Source: Salaquimonas pukyongi
GTDB lineage: Bacteria; Pseudomonadota; Alphaproteobacteria; Rhizobiales; Rhizobiaceae
Assembly: GCF_001953055.1 (NCBI RefSeq)
Contig: NZ_CP019044.1
Location: 248,001-312,000 of the forward strand
Reading direction: 5' to 3'
Length of the DNA: 64,000 nucleotides
The position numbers and the translations under genes were made by a program. Below the pieces are notes generated by a model. It made no database searches and was not told the DNA's origin. It saw nothing but the letters and a program-made list of their open reading frames with translations. Below, one piece after another: positions 36,417-45,527 of the stretch; the first letter of the stretch is position 1, and each line of letters opens with the position of its first letter.

Positions 36417-36819
36417 GAAGGGCTTTCCGGAAGGAGTCGATAAAGGCTTCAGCCTCCTCCTTGCCATAGGGCAGGGGCGTTTCAAACCCCCATACGGGCC
36501 CCGGCCAGTTGGCATCGCCCTCGCGCCTTCCCACCACATGCCAGTGCATCTGTGTCACCACATTGCCCAGGGTTGCGACATTGGTGGAGGTGCAAACGCC
36601 CATTTTCTTCAGTGCCCGGGAAATGTCCGCAAGATAATCGGAAAGTGCGGCCAGCCTGTCCTGCTGAACGTCATCGATATCCTGCACATCGCCGGCATGC
36701 GGCACCACGATGATCCAGGGCCAGCGGTTGTCGTTCATCAGCCGCGTTTGCCAGGCATCGCCTGAAGCGATGAGCATCGTATCGTTTTCCAGCCGCGGGT
36801 CGAGTTTCCAGGGCGCCAT
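36403..36819 (-). CDS. HIT domain protein
   Basis: A 138-residue histidine-triad family nucleotide-binding protein. The expected HxHxH triad reads QMHWHVVGRRE: two histidines are present and the third position is Val, as in the subgroup with a C-terminal WPGPVWG motif, also seen here. The family N-terminus (LDPRLENDT) and the RPWIIVVPH-like strand WPWIIVVPHAGDVQDI are clear. ATG 36817-36819 is the likely start; a GTG at 36837 is possible. Hydrolysis of adenylyl-type substrates is plausible but doubtful with the changed triad. Confidence 0.85.
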   Translation of the reverse strand: MAPWKLDPRLENDTMLIASGDAWQTRLMNDNRWPWIIVVPHAGDVQDIDDVQQDRLAALSDYLADISRALKKMGVCTSTNVATLGNVVTQMHWHVVGRREGDANWPGPVWGFETPLPYGKEEAEAFIDSFRKALRARP

Positions 36820-36943
36820 GGCGCCAACAACTATCACATCCAGCCTGCCGGAAAACAGAAATCAGCCCGTCCATCAGCATGTTGGCGGAGATTGATGGGG
36901 ATGGCTTGCAATTTGCCTTTCGAAAGACGATATTCCGCCTTGG

Positions 36944-37035
36944 AAGGCTGGTGGTGGACGAGTTCCTCGCCAACCTGGTCAGGTCCGGAAGGAAGCAGCC
37001 ACAACGAGTTTCTGCTCGGGTCACCTTAAGCCAGT
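36944..37035 (+). ncRNA. ffs: 4.5S / small signal recognition particle RNA
   Basis: The universally conserved SRP core GGTCAGGTCCGGAAGGAAGC is at 36977-36996, flanked by the symmetrical stem GACGAG...CTCGCC / ...CGAG...CTGCTCGGGTC that folds the small bacterial SRP RNA hairpin. Outer pairing GGCT with AGCC and GGTG with CACC sets the ends near 36944 and 37035 (plus or minus about five bases). It sits about 200 bases before dnaX on the same strand, the typical rhizobial position. The RNA binds Ffh and targets inner-membrane proteins. Confidence 0.93.
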
Positions 37036-37232
37036 CTTCCACCTTCAATTTCTCCTCTACAAACCGATGACGCACCGGTGCTCCGGCGGGATTGGCGTTT
37101 GTTTCTGCGGTTATCCCTGTGTACAGGCAGTTCGCCGCCGCCCCTGCGGTTTGCTCTCCCGTCATTTGCGGTATAGTGGCGCCTGAAGGCCGGGCGACCG
37201 GCTGAAGTTTCCCAAGGAATTATCGGGACGGC

Positions 37233-39110
37233 ATGTCTGAAAAGAGCGAATACAGGGTTCTCGCGCGCAAATACCGGCCTCAGAGATTTGACGATCTCAT
37301 CGGCCAGGAACCCATGGTGCGCACGCTTTCCAACGCCTTTTCCTCGGGCAGGATCGCACAAGCCTATATGCTGACCGGTGTACGCGGGGTTGGCAAAACC
37401 ACAACTGCCCGCATTCTTGCCCGTGCGCTCAACTACAAGACCGATTCGGTGGATCAACCCGATATCTCGCTGGAAGCCGAAGGCGAGCATTGCCGCGCCA
37501 TCATCGAAGGCCGCCATGTCGATGTCATCGAGATGGATGCTGCATCCCATACCGGCATCGACGACATTCGCGAGATCATTGAATCGGTGCAATATGCTCC
37601 GGCGCTGGCACGCTACAAGGTTTACATCATCGACGAAGTGCACATGCTCTCGCGCAGCGCCTTCAACGGCCTGCTGAAAACACTTGAGGAACCTCCCTCA
37701 CACCTGAAGTTCATCTTCGCCACCACCGAAATCCGCAAGGTGCCGATCACCGTTCTTTCCCGCTGCCAGCGCTTCGACCTGCGCCGCATTGAGGCGGGCG
37801 ACATGGTGGCGCACCTGCAGAAGATCACCGGGGCTGAAAACGCCGAAGCCGAAGGCGAAGCCCTTGGCATGATTGCGCGGGCGTCGGAAGGCTCGGTGCG
37901 CGATGCCCTGTCGATCCTCGATCAGGCAATTGCCCATGCTGATGGCAAGGTGACGGCCGACGGAATCCGCTCCATGCTTGGTCTTGCCGACCGCGCCCGT
38001 GTCATCGATCTGTTCGAGCATGTGATGAGCGGCAACATCGCGGCTGCCCTTACCGAAATGAAGAGCCAATATGATGTCGGCGCTGACCCCTATGTAGTGC
38101 TGACCGACCTTGCCGACTTCATTCACTACGTCACCAGGCTGAAATATGCCGGCTCCGCCGACGGGGCAGCGCTTGCCGGAAACAGCGCCGCCTTTTCCGA
38201 GGCGGAACGGGTGCGGGGAAAGGAGTTTGCCGGAAAACTCTCCGTACGGGTTCTTGGCCGCGCCTGGCAGATTCTGCTCAAGGGGCTGGCTGAAGTACGT
38301 GCCTCCGAGCGCGCGCTTGCCGCTGCCGACATGGTGCTCGTGCGCCTTACCCATGCCGTTGACCTGCCCTCCCATGAGGAGCTTGTGCGCATGGCATCTG
38401 AAGGCGGCAAGTCCGATGCGCCGCAGCCGGCAGCTTCCGCAGGAGGCGGCGAGGTACCGTCCGGCGGGCCGGGTGCTGCTGTTTCTGCAACCTCAGAAAC
38501 CCGCCATGGACCGAACCTGGCCCCACCGGCCAATGCTCCCATTGCCTTTGCACCGCGTGAAGAAAAGCCGGCACAACATACCCCCCAGCCTGGCCGGAGC
38601 GGCAAAACCGCCGCCGACCCGCAACCCAGGCCTGAATTTCGCGAAGCCGGAGAGCCGCCGCTGGTTCTAGACGGGTTCGAGCAGCTGGTTTTTCTTGCCG
38701 AGGACAAGCGCGACATTCGCGTCAAACTGTTCCTGCGGCGCAATGTGCGTCTTGTCGCTTTCAAATCAGGCACCCTGGAGTTCAATCTTGTCGGCGATCC
38801 GCCGCACGAAATCCTGCAGCATGTCAAGGAACGGCTCGAACGCTGGACGCGGCTGAGATGGAATTTCATCATTTCCGACAAGGAAGGCTTGCCGACTCTT
38901 GAAGAGATCGAGCTTGCCGAAAAATCCAGCCAGATCGAGAAGGCACGCAGCCATCCCACTGTAAGGGCGGTGCTGGAAGCCTTCGAAGGTGCGCGCATTG
39001 TCGATGTGCGTATCCGCGAAACCGCTGACGAAGGCCTGCCTGCTGCCGGAGAGGAGGCGGGCGATGAACCCGCCAATGACGATGGCAACCTTGACGATTT
39101 CTTTGAATAA
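37233..39110 (+). CDS. dnaX: DNA polymerase III subunits gamma and tau
   Basis: A 625-residue clamp-loader ATPase. Walker A GVRGVGKTT at residues 49-57, Walker B IIDEVHML, sensor 1 TTEIRKVPITVLSRCQRF. The zinc module of E. coli DnaX is nearly lost (only one of the four cysteines, in GEHC), as is usual in rhizobia. Residues 395-480 are a Pro/Ala-rich linker; the C-terminal part (about 490-600) is the tau domain that contacts the polymerase core. No obvious slippery A-run is needed for gamma. Followed by ybaB after 51 bases. Confidence 0.96.
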   Translation: MSEKSEYRVLARKYRPQRFDDLIGQEPMVRTLSNAFSSGRIAQAYMLTGVRGVGKTTTARILARALNYKTDSVDQPDISLEAEGEHCRAIIEGRHVDVIEMDAASHTGIDDIREIIESVQYAPALARYKVYIIDEVHMLSRSAFNGLLKTLEEPPSHLKFIFATTEIRKVPITVLSRCQRFDLRRIEAGDMVAHLQKITGAENAEAEGEALGMIARASEGSVRDALSILDQAIAHADGKVTADGIRSMLGLADRARVIDLFEHVMSGNIAAALTEMKSQYDVGADPYVVLTDLADFIHYVTRLKYAGSADGAALAGNSAAFSEAERVRGKEFAGKLSVRVLGRAWQILLKGLAEVRASERALAAADMVLVRLTHAVDLPSHEELVRMASEGGKSDAPQPAASAGGGEVPSGGPGAAVSATSETRHGPNLAPPANAPIAFAPREEKPAQHTPQPGRSGKTAADPQPRPEFREAGEPPLVLDGFEQLVFLAEDKRDIRVKLFLRRNVRLVAFKSGTLEFNLVGDPPHEILQHVKERLERWTRLRWNFIISDKEGLPTLEEIELAEKSSQIEKARSHPTVRAVLEAFEGARIVDVRIRETADEGLPAAGEEAGDEPANDDGNLDDFFE

Positions 39111-39161
39111 GCCCATCTGGCTTTCTGAAACACCATACCTTCAACAGCGCCGGAACCCGTC

Positions 39162-39485
39162 ATGAAAGACATTCTCAACATCATGAAGCAAGCCAAGGAA
39201 ATGCAGGCCAAGATGGCCGAAATGCAGGAAAGCCTGGCCGAAGTGGAAGCGGTGGGGACCGCGGGTGCCGGCATGGTGACGGTGACGCTTTCCGGCAAGG
39301 GCGACTTGAAGGCGGTCAGGATCGATCCTTCGCTGATCAAGGATGGTGAAGGCGAGATGGTCGAGGACCTCATTGTGGCAGCCCATGGCGATGCCAAGCA
39401 GAAAGCCGAGGCGGTAATGGCGGAAAAGACCCAGGAATTGACGGCTGGCCTGCCGATCCCGCCCGGCATGAAATTGCCGTTCTGA
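39162..39485 (+). CDS. YbaB/EbfC nucleoid-associated protein
   Basis: A 107-residue DNA-binding protein with the family start [25 protein letters not shown] (a coiled helix), the strand region [21 protein letters not shown] and C-terminal [12 protein letters not shown]. YbaB forms dimers that bind DNA non-specifically and is usually next to recR; here 834 bases separate them, filled by a two-gene cassette. Co-directional with dnaX. Confidence 0.95.
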   Translation: MKDILNIMKQAKEMQAKMAEMQESLAEVEAVGTAGAGMVTVTLSGKGDLKAVRIDPSLIKDGEGEMVEDLIVAAHGDAKQKAEAVMAEKTQELTAGLPIPPGMKLPF

Positions 39486-39539
39486 TGATTTCGGATTATT
39501 CTTCACCGCTTGCTGGTATGCTTGGAATCGGAGATTGCA

Positions 39540-39836
39540 ATGGACGTCAAAAAGGCAATCAAAATTGCGAAAACTTACGTGGCTGATATTTTTTCGGATG
39601 AGAAAATCGATCATCTGGGATTGGAAGAAACCGGGTTTGATGAGTCGAAGAATGTCTGGCTTATCACCATCGGCTTTGCCCGCAAGTGGAATCCCACGAA
39701 GATCGGTGGTGCATCGCTGCCCACGGTTGTCGGCCCAAACCCCTACGAGAATCGAACATTCAAGCAGGTAGCCATCGACGATAAGTCCGGGCGAGTTCTC
39801 TACGTAAAGGACCGGATATTGCGCGAAGCTGCATGA
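39540..39836 (+). CDS. small protein of unknown function, partner of a PIN protein
   Basis: A 98-residue protein beginning MDVKKAIKIAKTYVADIF with a helical N-terminus, then DHLGLEETGFDESKNVWLITIGFARKW and C-terminal RTFKQVAIDDKSGRVLYVKDR, a strand-rich pattern reminiscent of PepSY-type modules. It has no Cys and no membrane segment. GGAG stands seven bases before the ATG at 39540. Its stop overlaps the PIN gene start by four bases (ATGA). Composition is clearly A/T-richer than dnaX and recR around it. In gene order it takes the place of an antitoxin, but it has no known antitoxin DNA-binding motif. Confidence 0.75.
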   Translation: MDVKKAIKIAKTYVADIFSDEKIDHLGLEETGFDESKNVWLITIGFARKWNPTKIGGASLPTVVGPNPYENRTFKQVAIDDKSGRVLYVKDRILREAA

Positions 39837-40315
39837 GTAAGAAGGATTTTGCCAAGCAGTCGTTGGTGATCGACTCCAACTTGCTGGTACTGCTTTTGGT
39901 AGGGAGGGTTCGGCAGCGGTATGTGGGGAGGCACCGTCGACTAAGAGATTTCACGGTAGCCGACTACGTGCTTCTTGAATCTTGGATAGCAACTTTTGAC
40001 CGCTTAGTAACCTGCAGCTATGTTCTGGCTGAAACCTCCAATCTTTATCGTTATTGTGATGAACCATTGCTTTCCGGCCTACATGGCGCATTCGCGGATG
40101 TAGTTCACGCCGCTACAGAATTTACCCCTAATGCGGAAGTGGTAGTTGAGCATGTGGCATTTCCAAGGCTCGGTGCTACGGATGCTGCTTGTTTGTGCGC
40201 GCTGGAAGATAAGGGCGATCATGTTCTTTTGACGGCAGATGTAATGTTATATCTGGCGGCCTGTGAGTTGAGACTCAATGCCGTGAATTTCAATCATTTA
40301 CGCAATGTTGGTTAG
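39833..40315 (+). CDS. PIN-domain-like protein
   Basis: A 160-residue protein with the spacing of PIN ribonuclease acidic residues: Asp14 ([13 protein letters not shown]), Glu67 (VLAETSN), Asp117 ([13 protein letters not shown]) and Asp136 ([12 protein letters not shown]). Residues 30-50 hold a basic insertion ([14 protein letters not shown]). PIN domains are metal-dependent RNases, the toxin in VapBC systems, but this one is longer than VapC and its partner is not VapB-like. GC is about 49% over 39901-40310 by hand count, versus above 60% for recR. Translationally coupled to the upstream gene and ends five bases before recR. Confidence 0.78.
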   Translation: MSKKDFAKQSLVIDSNLLVLLLVGRVRQRYVGRHRRLRDFTVADYVLLESWIATFDRLVTCSYVLAETSNLYRYCDEPLLSGLHGAFADVVHAATEFTPNAEVVVEHVAFPRLGATDAACLCALEDKGDHVLLTADVMLYLAACELRLNAVNFNHLRNVG

Positions 40316-40319
40316 CTTC

Positions 40320-40931
40320 ATGGCAAAATCCGTCACCGGCCCGGAGATCGAGCGCCTTATCCAGATTCTTGCCCGCCTTCCCGGACTCGGTCCCCGCTCG
40401 GCCCGCCGTGCGGCGCTGCATCTGATCAAGAAGAAGGAAAGCCTGCTCGAGCCGCTTGCTGTTGCTGCCCGCGATGCAGCCGAGCATGTGCGCCTTTGTT
40501 CGACTTGCGGCAATGTCGACAGCGCGGACCCCTGCACGATTTGCACCGATCCGCGCCGCGATGCTGCAACGCTGGTGGTGGTGGAGGATGTTTCCGATCT
40601 TTGGGCACTGGAGCGGGCCAGCGCCATCAACTGCCGCTACCATGTGCTCGGCGGAACGCTGTCCCCCCTTGACGGTATCGGCCCGGACGACCTCAACATT
40701 TCCGCCCTGATAGACCGTATCACGCAGGCAGGTTCGTCCGTCGCCGAGGTCATCATTGCGGTCAATGCCACGGTCGAGGGGCAGACCACCGCCCATTACA
40801 TTACCGACCGGCTGGAAGGCGTGGACATCAAGATCACCCGCCTTGCCCATGGCGTTCCCGTTGGCGGCGAACTGGATTATCTCGACGAGGGCACGCTCTC
40901 TGCCGCCATCAAGAGCAGAAGCGATTTTTAG
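40320..40931 (+). CDS. recR: recombination mediator protein RecR
   Basis: A 203-residue RecFOR-pathway protein that loads RecA at gaps. Helix-hairpin-helix [11 protein letters not shown] at residues 20-30, zinc finger Cys60-x2-Cys63...Cys72-x2-Cys75, Toprim domain ([12 protein letters not shown] onward) and Walker-like C-terminal segment. The ATG at 40320 is four bases after the PIN gene stop and has no good ribosome binding site, so translation may rely on coupling to the inserted cassette rather than to ybaB as in related genomes. Confidence 0.96.
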   Translation: MAKSVTGPEIERLIQILARLPGLGPRSARRAALHLIKKKESLLEPLAVAARDAAEHVRLCSTCGNVDSADPCTICTDPRRDAATLVVVEDVSDLWALERASAINCRYHVLGGTLSPLDGIGPDDLNISALIDRITQAGSSVAEVIIAVNATVEGQTTAHYITDRLEGVDIKITRLAHGVPVGGELDYLDEGTLSAAIKSRSDF

Positions 40932-41678
40932 ATGGCAAAACAGACAAAGCCCTTTCTGGTTCTGCAGCTTCGCCCGGAAACCGAAGCCTCCGACAACGAG
41001 TTCGAAGCAATTGTCAGAAAATCCGGCTTGCCGCCATCTGCTTTCGATCGCCTGCGGCTGGAACAAAACCCGTTGCCAGGAACATTCTCGCTTGATGACT
41101 ATGCCGGTGTGATCGTGGGCGGCGGACCGGGTTGCGTTTCCGATCCGCCGGAAGAAAAGTCACCGGTCGAAAAACGCATCGAGGACACCGTGCTGTCTTT
41201 GATGCCGGAAATAACAACACGGGATTTTCCCTTCCTTGGCTGCTGCTACGGCATCGGCATTTTGGCGCATCATCTTGGCGCGCCGGTCGCCAAGGGGCGC
41301 TACAGTGAACCGGTCAGCGTCACCACCGCCCAGCTTGAAGAGGCGGGGAGCAACGACCCGCTGCTGGCCGGTCTGCCGCAAACCTTCGATGCCTTTGTCG
41401 GTCACAAGGAATCGGTGCAGGCCCTGCCGCAAGGCTGCGCCCACCTTGTTTCCTCGCCTGCCTGCCCCTTTCAGATGATTCGTTATGGCAAGAGCGTTTA
41501 CGCCACGCAGTTTCACCCCGAGGCTGATGGCGATGTCTTTGAATTGCGGATCAACATCTACCGTCATCGCGGCTACTTCGATCCGCAGGAAGCCGACACG
41601 CTGATTGAGGCAGCCCACAAGGGTAATCCGCAGCACGCGGCAAAAATCCTGCGCAACTTCGTAGTCCGGTACGGTTGA
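40932..41678 (+). CDS. class I glutamine amidotransferase-like protein
   Basis: A 248-residue stand-alone GATase1 domain. Nucleophile Cys105 in GCCYGIG, and His195/Glu197 in QFHPEAD complete the triad. Similar proteins are annotated as GMP-synthase-like or related to gamma-glutamyl hydrolases of polyamine breakdown; no synthetase partner is adjacent, so the acceptor is unknown. The ATG directly abuts the recR stop. Confidence 0.85.
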   Translation: MAKQTKPFLVLQLRPETEASDNEFEAIVRKSGLPPSAFDRLRLEQNPLPGTFSLDDYAGVIVGGGPGCVSDPPEEKSPVEKRIEDTVLSLMPEITTRDFPFLGCCYGIGILAHHLGAPVAKGRYSEPVSVTTAQLEEAGSNDPLLAGLPQTFDAFVGHKESVQALPQGCAHLVSSPACPFQMIRYGKSVYATQFHPEADGDVFELRINIYRHRGYFDPQEADTLIEAAHKGNPQHAAKILRNFVVRYG

Positions 41679-41714
41679 AACGGGGTGTTTGTCTCCGGCT
41701 ATGATTGGCGGGGC

Positions 41715-41771
41715 TTCCCTCGTCCTCCGTCCTTCGACAAGCTCAGGACCCGAGAATGACGAAAGAGGGAA
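41715..41771. repeat. palindromic intergenic repeat (TTCGACAAGCTCAGGA type)
   Basis: A 57-base nested inverted repeat between convergent genes. Outer arms TTCCCTC / GAGGGAA (41715-41721, 41765-41771); inner stem GTCCT / AGGAC around the loop that holds TTCGACAAGCTC. This core is a widely scattered dispersed repeat in Alphaproteobacteria and other GC-rich bacteria. It may act as a terminator-like or REP/BIME-like structure between the amidotransferase gene and rmuC. Confidence 0.7.
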
Positions 41772-41790
41772 CGGCACATTGCATCCGGTC

Positions 41791-43023
41791 TCACTCCACG
41801 ACCTTCAACCCGCGGCGGCTGGAGGTTTTTGCACCATCCCGTTTTCCGCTTTCCACGGCTTTGGCCTCGTCGAACTCCAGATCGATGATCCTGGTGCCGC
41901 GTTTTGAAACCTTGCCGGAAGAGGTCAGAATCTCGTCAACGTCTTTCTGCGCCTGGCCGAAATGGGTGGCCAGCTTGCGTACCCTTTCGTCGAGCCGCCC
42001 GACATCCTCCATCAGCCGGGCCACCTCACCCTGGATGAGATGCGCCTGTTCGCGCATGCGGTGGTCTTTCAGCACCGACTGAATGACCTGGATCGACAGC
42101 ATCAAGAGCGAAGGCGAAACGATGACGACGCGCGCCCGGTGTGCCTTCTGCACCAGGGTTTCGTGCTTTTCGTGAATCTCGGCGAAAATCGATTCCGACG
42201 GCACGAACATGAAGGCGGTGTCCTGGGTCTCGCCCTTGATGAAATATTTCGAGTGGATCGCCTTGAGATGGGTTTCCACATCGCGGCGGAAGGATTGGGC
42301 GGCAATCTTCGCCCGCTCCGGCGTTTCCGCATCGCGGATCGCATGATAGCTTTCCAGCGGAAATTTCGCGTCTATGACCAGCGGGGGCGTGTCGTTGGGC
42401 ATGTGGATGATTGCATCGGGCCGCGAACCGTTAGACAGCGTCGGCTGGAAGGCATAGGCACCCTGGGGCAATCCGTCCTCGACGATCGCCTGCATGCGCG
42501 CTTCACCGAAGGCACCCCGCGTCTGCTTGTTGGCAAGAATCGCCTGCAGTTCGACCACCTGTCCGGTCAGCGCCGTGATGTTGGTCTGCGCCGTATCGAT
42601 GACGGCCAGCCGCTCCTGCAGTTTTGTAAGGCTTTCCTGGGTGTTTTTCGTCGTCTCGGTGATCGACTGGCCGATGCGCCCGGTCATCGATTCCAGCCGC
42701 TCATTGACGGTGCGTGCCAGATCCGACTGCCGCGAGGCAAGGTTCTCGTTCATCGCCGTCAGCCGCCCGGTCAATTCATTTTGCGTTGCCACCAGTTCCG
42801 CCATGCGGGCTTCGGCTTCCCGCGCCCGTTCGAGCGCTGCCGCTTCGTTGGCTGCCCGGCGTTTCGCAGTCCGCCAGGAAAGCATGGTCCATAGCAGGAC
42901 GAAAAGGGTCAGCAGGGCGAGCGCGGCAAGTACTACCTCGCCGAAGGTGAAACTCCTCCCGCCAAGAACGAAGAGCGGCGTGGCGAACAGCGCGGTGAAA
43001 TCAAATCCGTTTTGCGTTTCCAT
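41791..43023 (-). CDS. rmuC: DNA recombination protein RmuC
   Basis: A 410-residue RmuC-family protein. One N-terminal membrane helix (about residues 28-48), a long coiled coil (50-150, AKRRAANEAAALERAREAEARMAEL onward), then the nuclease-like core with the conserved DAKFPLESYHAI and FMFVPSESIFAEI. RmuC limits inversions at short inverted repeats in E. coli. ATG 43021-43023 is preferred; a GTG lies one codon earlier. It is convergent with the amidotransferase gene. Confidence 0.93.
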   Translation of the reverse strand: METQNGFDFTALFATPLFVLGGRSFTFGEVVLAALALLTLFVLLWTMLSWRTAKRRAANEAAALERAREAEARMAELVATQNELTGRLTAMNENLASRQSDLARTVNERLESMTGRIGQSITETTKNTQESLTKLQERLAVIDTAQTNITALTGQVVELQAILANKQTRGAFGEARMQAIVEDGLPQGAYAFQPTLSNGSRPDAIIHMPNDTPPLVIDAKFPLESYHAIRDAETPERAKIAAQSFRRDVETHLKAIHSKYFIKGETQDTAFMFVPSESIFAEIHEKHETLVQKAHRARVVIVSPSLLMLSIQVIQSVLKDHRMREQAHLIQGEVARLMEDVGRLDERVRKLATHFGQAQKDVDEILTSSGKVSKRGTRIIDLEFDEAKAVESGKRDGAKTSSRRGLKVVE

Positions 43024-43168
43024 CACCGATGCCTAGCAGATTCGCAGCGCGAAAACGAACAAAAAGAACAAAACAGGAATACCGGGGAGAATTCGCGCCC
43101 ATTTGGCGCGTTGACGCGGCAGGCCGGAACCCATATCTCAGGCACACATCCATAGAAGACAAGATGCA

Positions 43169-43810
43169 ATGCCCGTCCTTGATATCGTAAACCTGCCGGA
43201 CCCCATGCTGCGCCGGGTCTCAGCCCCGCTCGAAGGCTTTGATGAACGTCATCAAAAGCTGATTGATGCGATGTTTGAGACCATGTACGAGGCGCCGGGC
43301 ATCGGCCTTGCCGGCATTCAGGTTGCCTTTCCCTATCGCTTGCTGGTGATGGACTGCGGCGATCCCAGGGACGAGGCCGAGCGTGCCGCGGAACTGGCTG
43401 CCTGGGAACAGGCCGTTGCCGAAGCGCAGGAGAAGGGCGAGGAACCGCCGGAGCGCCCGGAGCGCAAGCCGTCGAAAAAAGTTCCCCATGTGCTGATCAA
43501 CCCGCGGATTGTCGCCGCCAGCGATGCGCTCTCCACCTATGAGGAGGGCTGCCTTTCGATCCCCGAATATTTTGCCGATGTGGAACGTCCCGCTTCGGTG
43601 ACCATTGAATATACCGACCGCAACGGCAAGCCCGCGGTGATGGAAGCGACTGGCGTTTTGGCGACCTGTGCCCAGCACGAGATCGACCATCTCGACGGAA
43701 AACTGTTCATCGACCACATCTCGGCGCTCAAGCGCAACATGGTGGTCAAGAAATTCACCAAGATCGCCAAACAGGAAGGCCGGGACAACGTCTCGCCGCT
43801 GGTGTTGTAG
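43169..43810 (+). CDS. def: peptide deformylase with internal insertion
   Basis: A 213-residue metalloprotease that removes the N-formyl group from nascent proteins. Motif 1 GIGLAGIQ at residues 44-51, motif 2 EEGCLS at 125-130 and motif 3 HEIDH at 170-174, so all metal ligands are present. Motif 1 has Gly in place of the usual second Ala (GLAAxQ). Residues 64-104 are a Glu/Ala/Pro-rich insertion of about 40 residues, longer than in E. coli; similar loops occur in rhizobial Def. Four bases separate it from fmt. Confidence 0.95.
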   Translation: MPVLDIVNLPDPMLRRVSAPLEGFDERHQKLIDAMFETMYEAPGIGLAGIQVAFPYRLLVMDCGDPRDEAERAAELAAWEQAVAEAQEKGEEPPERPERKPSKKVPHVLINPRIVAASDALSTYEEGCLSIPEYFADVERPASVTIEYTDRNGKPAVMEATGVLATCAQHEIDHLDGKLFIDHISALKRNMVVKKFTKIAKQEGRDNVSPLVL

Positions 43811-43814
43811 ACCG

Positions 43815-44759
43815 ATGCCGCTTCGACTTGTCTTTATGGGAACCCCGGAGTTTTCCGTGCCGGTTCTTACCGCGCTGATCGGCCATGGCCATGATATCGT
43901 TGCCGTCTATACCCAGCCGCCGCGACCGGCGGGCCGCGGTATGGCAGAAAAAAAATCCCCCATTCACGAAACGGCTGAAGAATTTGCCATTCCGGTTTTT
44001 ACCCCGAAATCCCTCAAGGGCGAGGCCGAACAGGCCGAATTTGCGGCTCATGAGGCTGATGCAGCGGTGGTTGTTGCCTATGGGTTGATCCTGCCCCGGG
44101 CAATCCTCGATGCGCCGTCCCTCGGATGCTGGAACGGCCATGCCTCCCTGTTGCCGCGCTGGCGGGGGGCAGCGCCCATCCAGCGGGCGATCATGGCAGG
44201 GGACGAAGAGACAGGCGTCATGGTGATGCGAATGGAGGAAGGCCTCGATACCGGCCCGCTCGCCATGGCCGAGAAAGTGGCGATCGGTCCCGACATGACG
44301 GCTGGCGAGTTGCACGATAGGTTGAGCGCCACCTGCGCCGATTTGATGGTTCGCGCCATGGGCGCACTGGAGCGCGGCCAGCTGGATACGGTGCCCCAGG
44401 CAGAAGAGGGCGTTACCTATGCCGAAAAAATCGACAAGGCAGAAGCCCGCATTGACTGGTCCGTGCCGGCCCGCCAGGTGCACAATCATGTTCGCGGCCT
44501 GTCACCCTTTCCCGGTGCCTGGACGGAATTCGAACTGGGCGGCCAGGAAGCCAAGAAACCGGTGCGAGTAAAGGTTTTGCGCTCGGCGATTGCACGGGGT
44601 TCCGGCGCGCCGGGAATGGTGCTGGACGATCAACTGACAATTGCCTGTGGCGAGGGTGCGGTGCGGCTCATGCGTGTCCAGCGCGCCGGCAAGGGCGCAC
44701 AGGACGCGGCTGAATTCCTGCGCGGCAACCGGGTGGAAAAAGGTTCGGTTCTTTCCTGA
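43815..44759 (+). CDS. fmt: methionyl-tRNA formyltransferase
   Basis: A 314-residue enzyme that formylates initiator Met-tRNA, the partner step to Def. The catalytic set Asn107, His109 ([17 protein letters not shown]) and Asp145 (GLDTGP) is present; the C-terminal OB-like domain covers residues 205-314. It starts four bases after def and overlaps truA by one base. def-fmt-truA is the standard rhizobial order. Confidence 0.96.
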   Translation: MPLRLVFMGTPEFSVPVLTALIGHGHDIVAVYTQPPRPAGRGMAEKKSPIHETAEEFAIPVFTPKSLKGEAEQAEFAAHEADAAVVVAYGLILPRAILDAPSLGCWNGHASLLPRWRGAAPIQRAIMAGDEETGVMVMRMEEGLDTGPLAMAEKVAIGPDMTAGELHDRLSATCADLMVRAMGALERGQLDTVPQAEEGVTYAEKIDKAEARIDWSVPARQVHNHVRGLSPFPGAWTEFELGGQEAKKPVRVKVLRSAIARGSGAPGMVLDDQLTIACGEGAVRLMRVQRAGKGAQDAAEFLRGNRVEKGSVLS

Positions 44760-45520
44760 TGCCCCGCTACAAGCTGATCATAGAGTATGACGGTACACCC
44801 TATCATGGCTGGCAGCGGCAGGATGGCTTTTCCTCGGTTCAGCAGGCGCTTGAGGAGGCGATTGCCGAATTCGCCCGCCATCCGGTAACCCTGTTTGCCG
44901 CAGGCAGAACCGATGCCGGTGTACACGCGCTCGGTCAGGTCGCCCATGTGGACCTTGAAGCCGAATGGCGCCCGGGAAAAGTCTGCGAGGCCGCAAACGG
45001 GCTTTTGAAAATTTCCGGACATCCCGTTTCAGTCCTTGCCTGCGAAACGGTTGCGGCGGAGTTCGACGCCCGTTTCTCCGCCAAACGCCGCCATTACCGC
45101 TATGTCATTCTCAACCGCCAGGCCAATCTGACGGTCGATGCCGGCCGTGCCTGGCACGTGAAAAAGCCGCTCGATATCGATGCCATGGATGAGGCGACAA
45201 AGGTGTTGGTGGGCCATCACGACTTTACCACTTTCCGTTCCACCGATTGTCAGGCAAAAAATCCCGAGCGCACGCTGGACACCCTCAATGTTCGCCTTGC
45301 TGCCGATCGTGGCCCGGGCGGGCGGGAAATAGAGATTGTTACCTCATCGCGCGCCTTCCTGCACAATCAGGTGCGCTCCATGGCCGGTTCACTCAAGCTC
45401 GTTGGCGAGGGCAAATGGGGGCCGGATGATCTGCGGGCCGCGCTTGAAGCAAAGGACCGCAAGGCCTGCGGTCCCGTCGCCCCGGCCTGCGGTCTTTATT
45501 TCGAGCGGGTGGATTATTAG
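44759..45520 (+). CDS. truA: tRNA pseudouridine(38-40) synthase
   Basis: A 253-residue TruA enzyme. The catalytic aspartate is Asp52 in [11 protein letters not shown], with the conserved KRRHYRY and [16 protein letters not shown] motifs and the C-terminal MVRSMAGSL-like VRSMAGSL. Its ATG overlaps the fmt TGA (TGATG), so the message is shared. It modifies the anticodon stem of many tRNAs. Confidence 0.96.
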   Translation: MPRYKLIIEYDGTPYHGWQRQDGFSSVQQALEEAIAEFARHPVTLFAAGRTDAGVHALGQVAHVDLEAEWRPGKVCEAANGLLKISGHPVSVLACETVAAEFDARFSAKRRHYRYVILNRQANLTVDAGRAWHVKKPLDIDAMDEATKVLVGHHDFTTFRSTDCQAKNPERTLDTLNVRLAADRGPGGREIEIVTSSRAFLHNQVRSMAGSLKLVGEGKWGPDDLRAALEAKDRKACGPVAPACGLYFERVDY

Positions 45521-45527
45521 ACACTCG

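Noticed and set aside
38126-39469. Long minus-strand open frame of 447 codons opposite dnaX and ybaB
   Set aside because: It is antisense to a clear dnaX with intact ATPase motifs; the product is Ser/Arg-rich with no family character and arises from GC-rich codon bias.
41160-41777. Minus-strand open frame through the repeat at 41715
   Set aside because: Its first residues come from the dispersed palindromic repeat and the rest is antisense to the amidotransferase gene.
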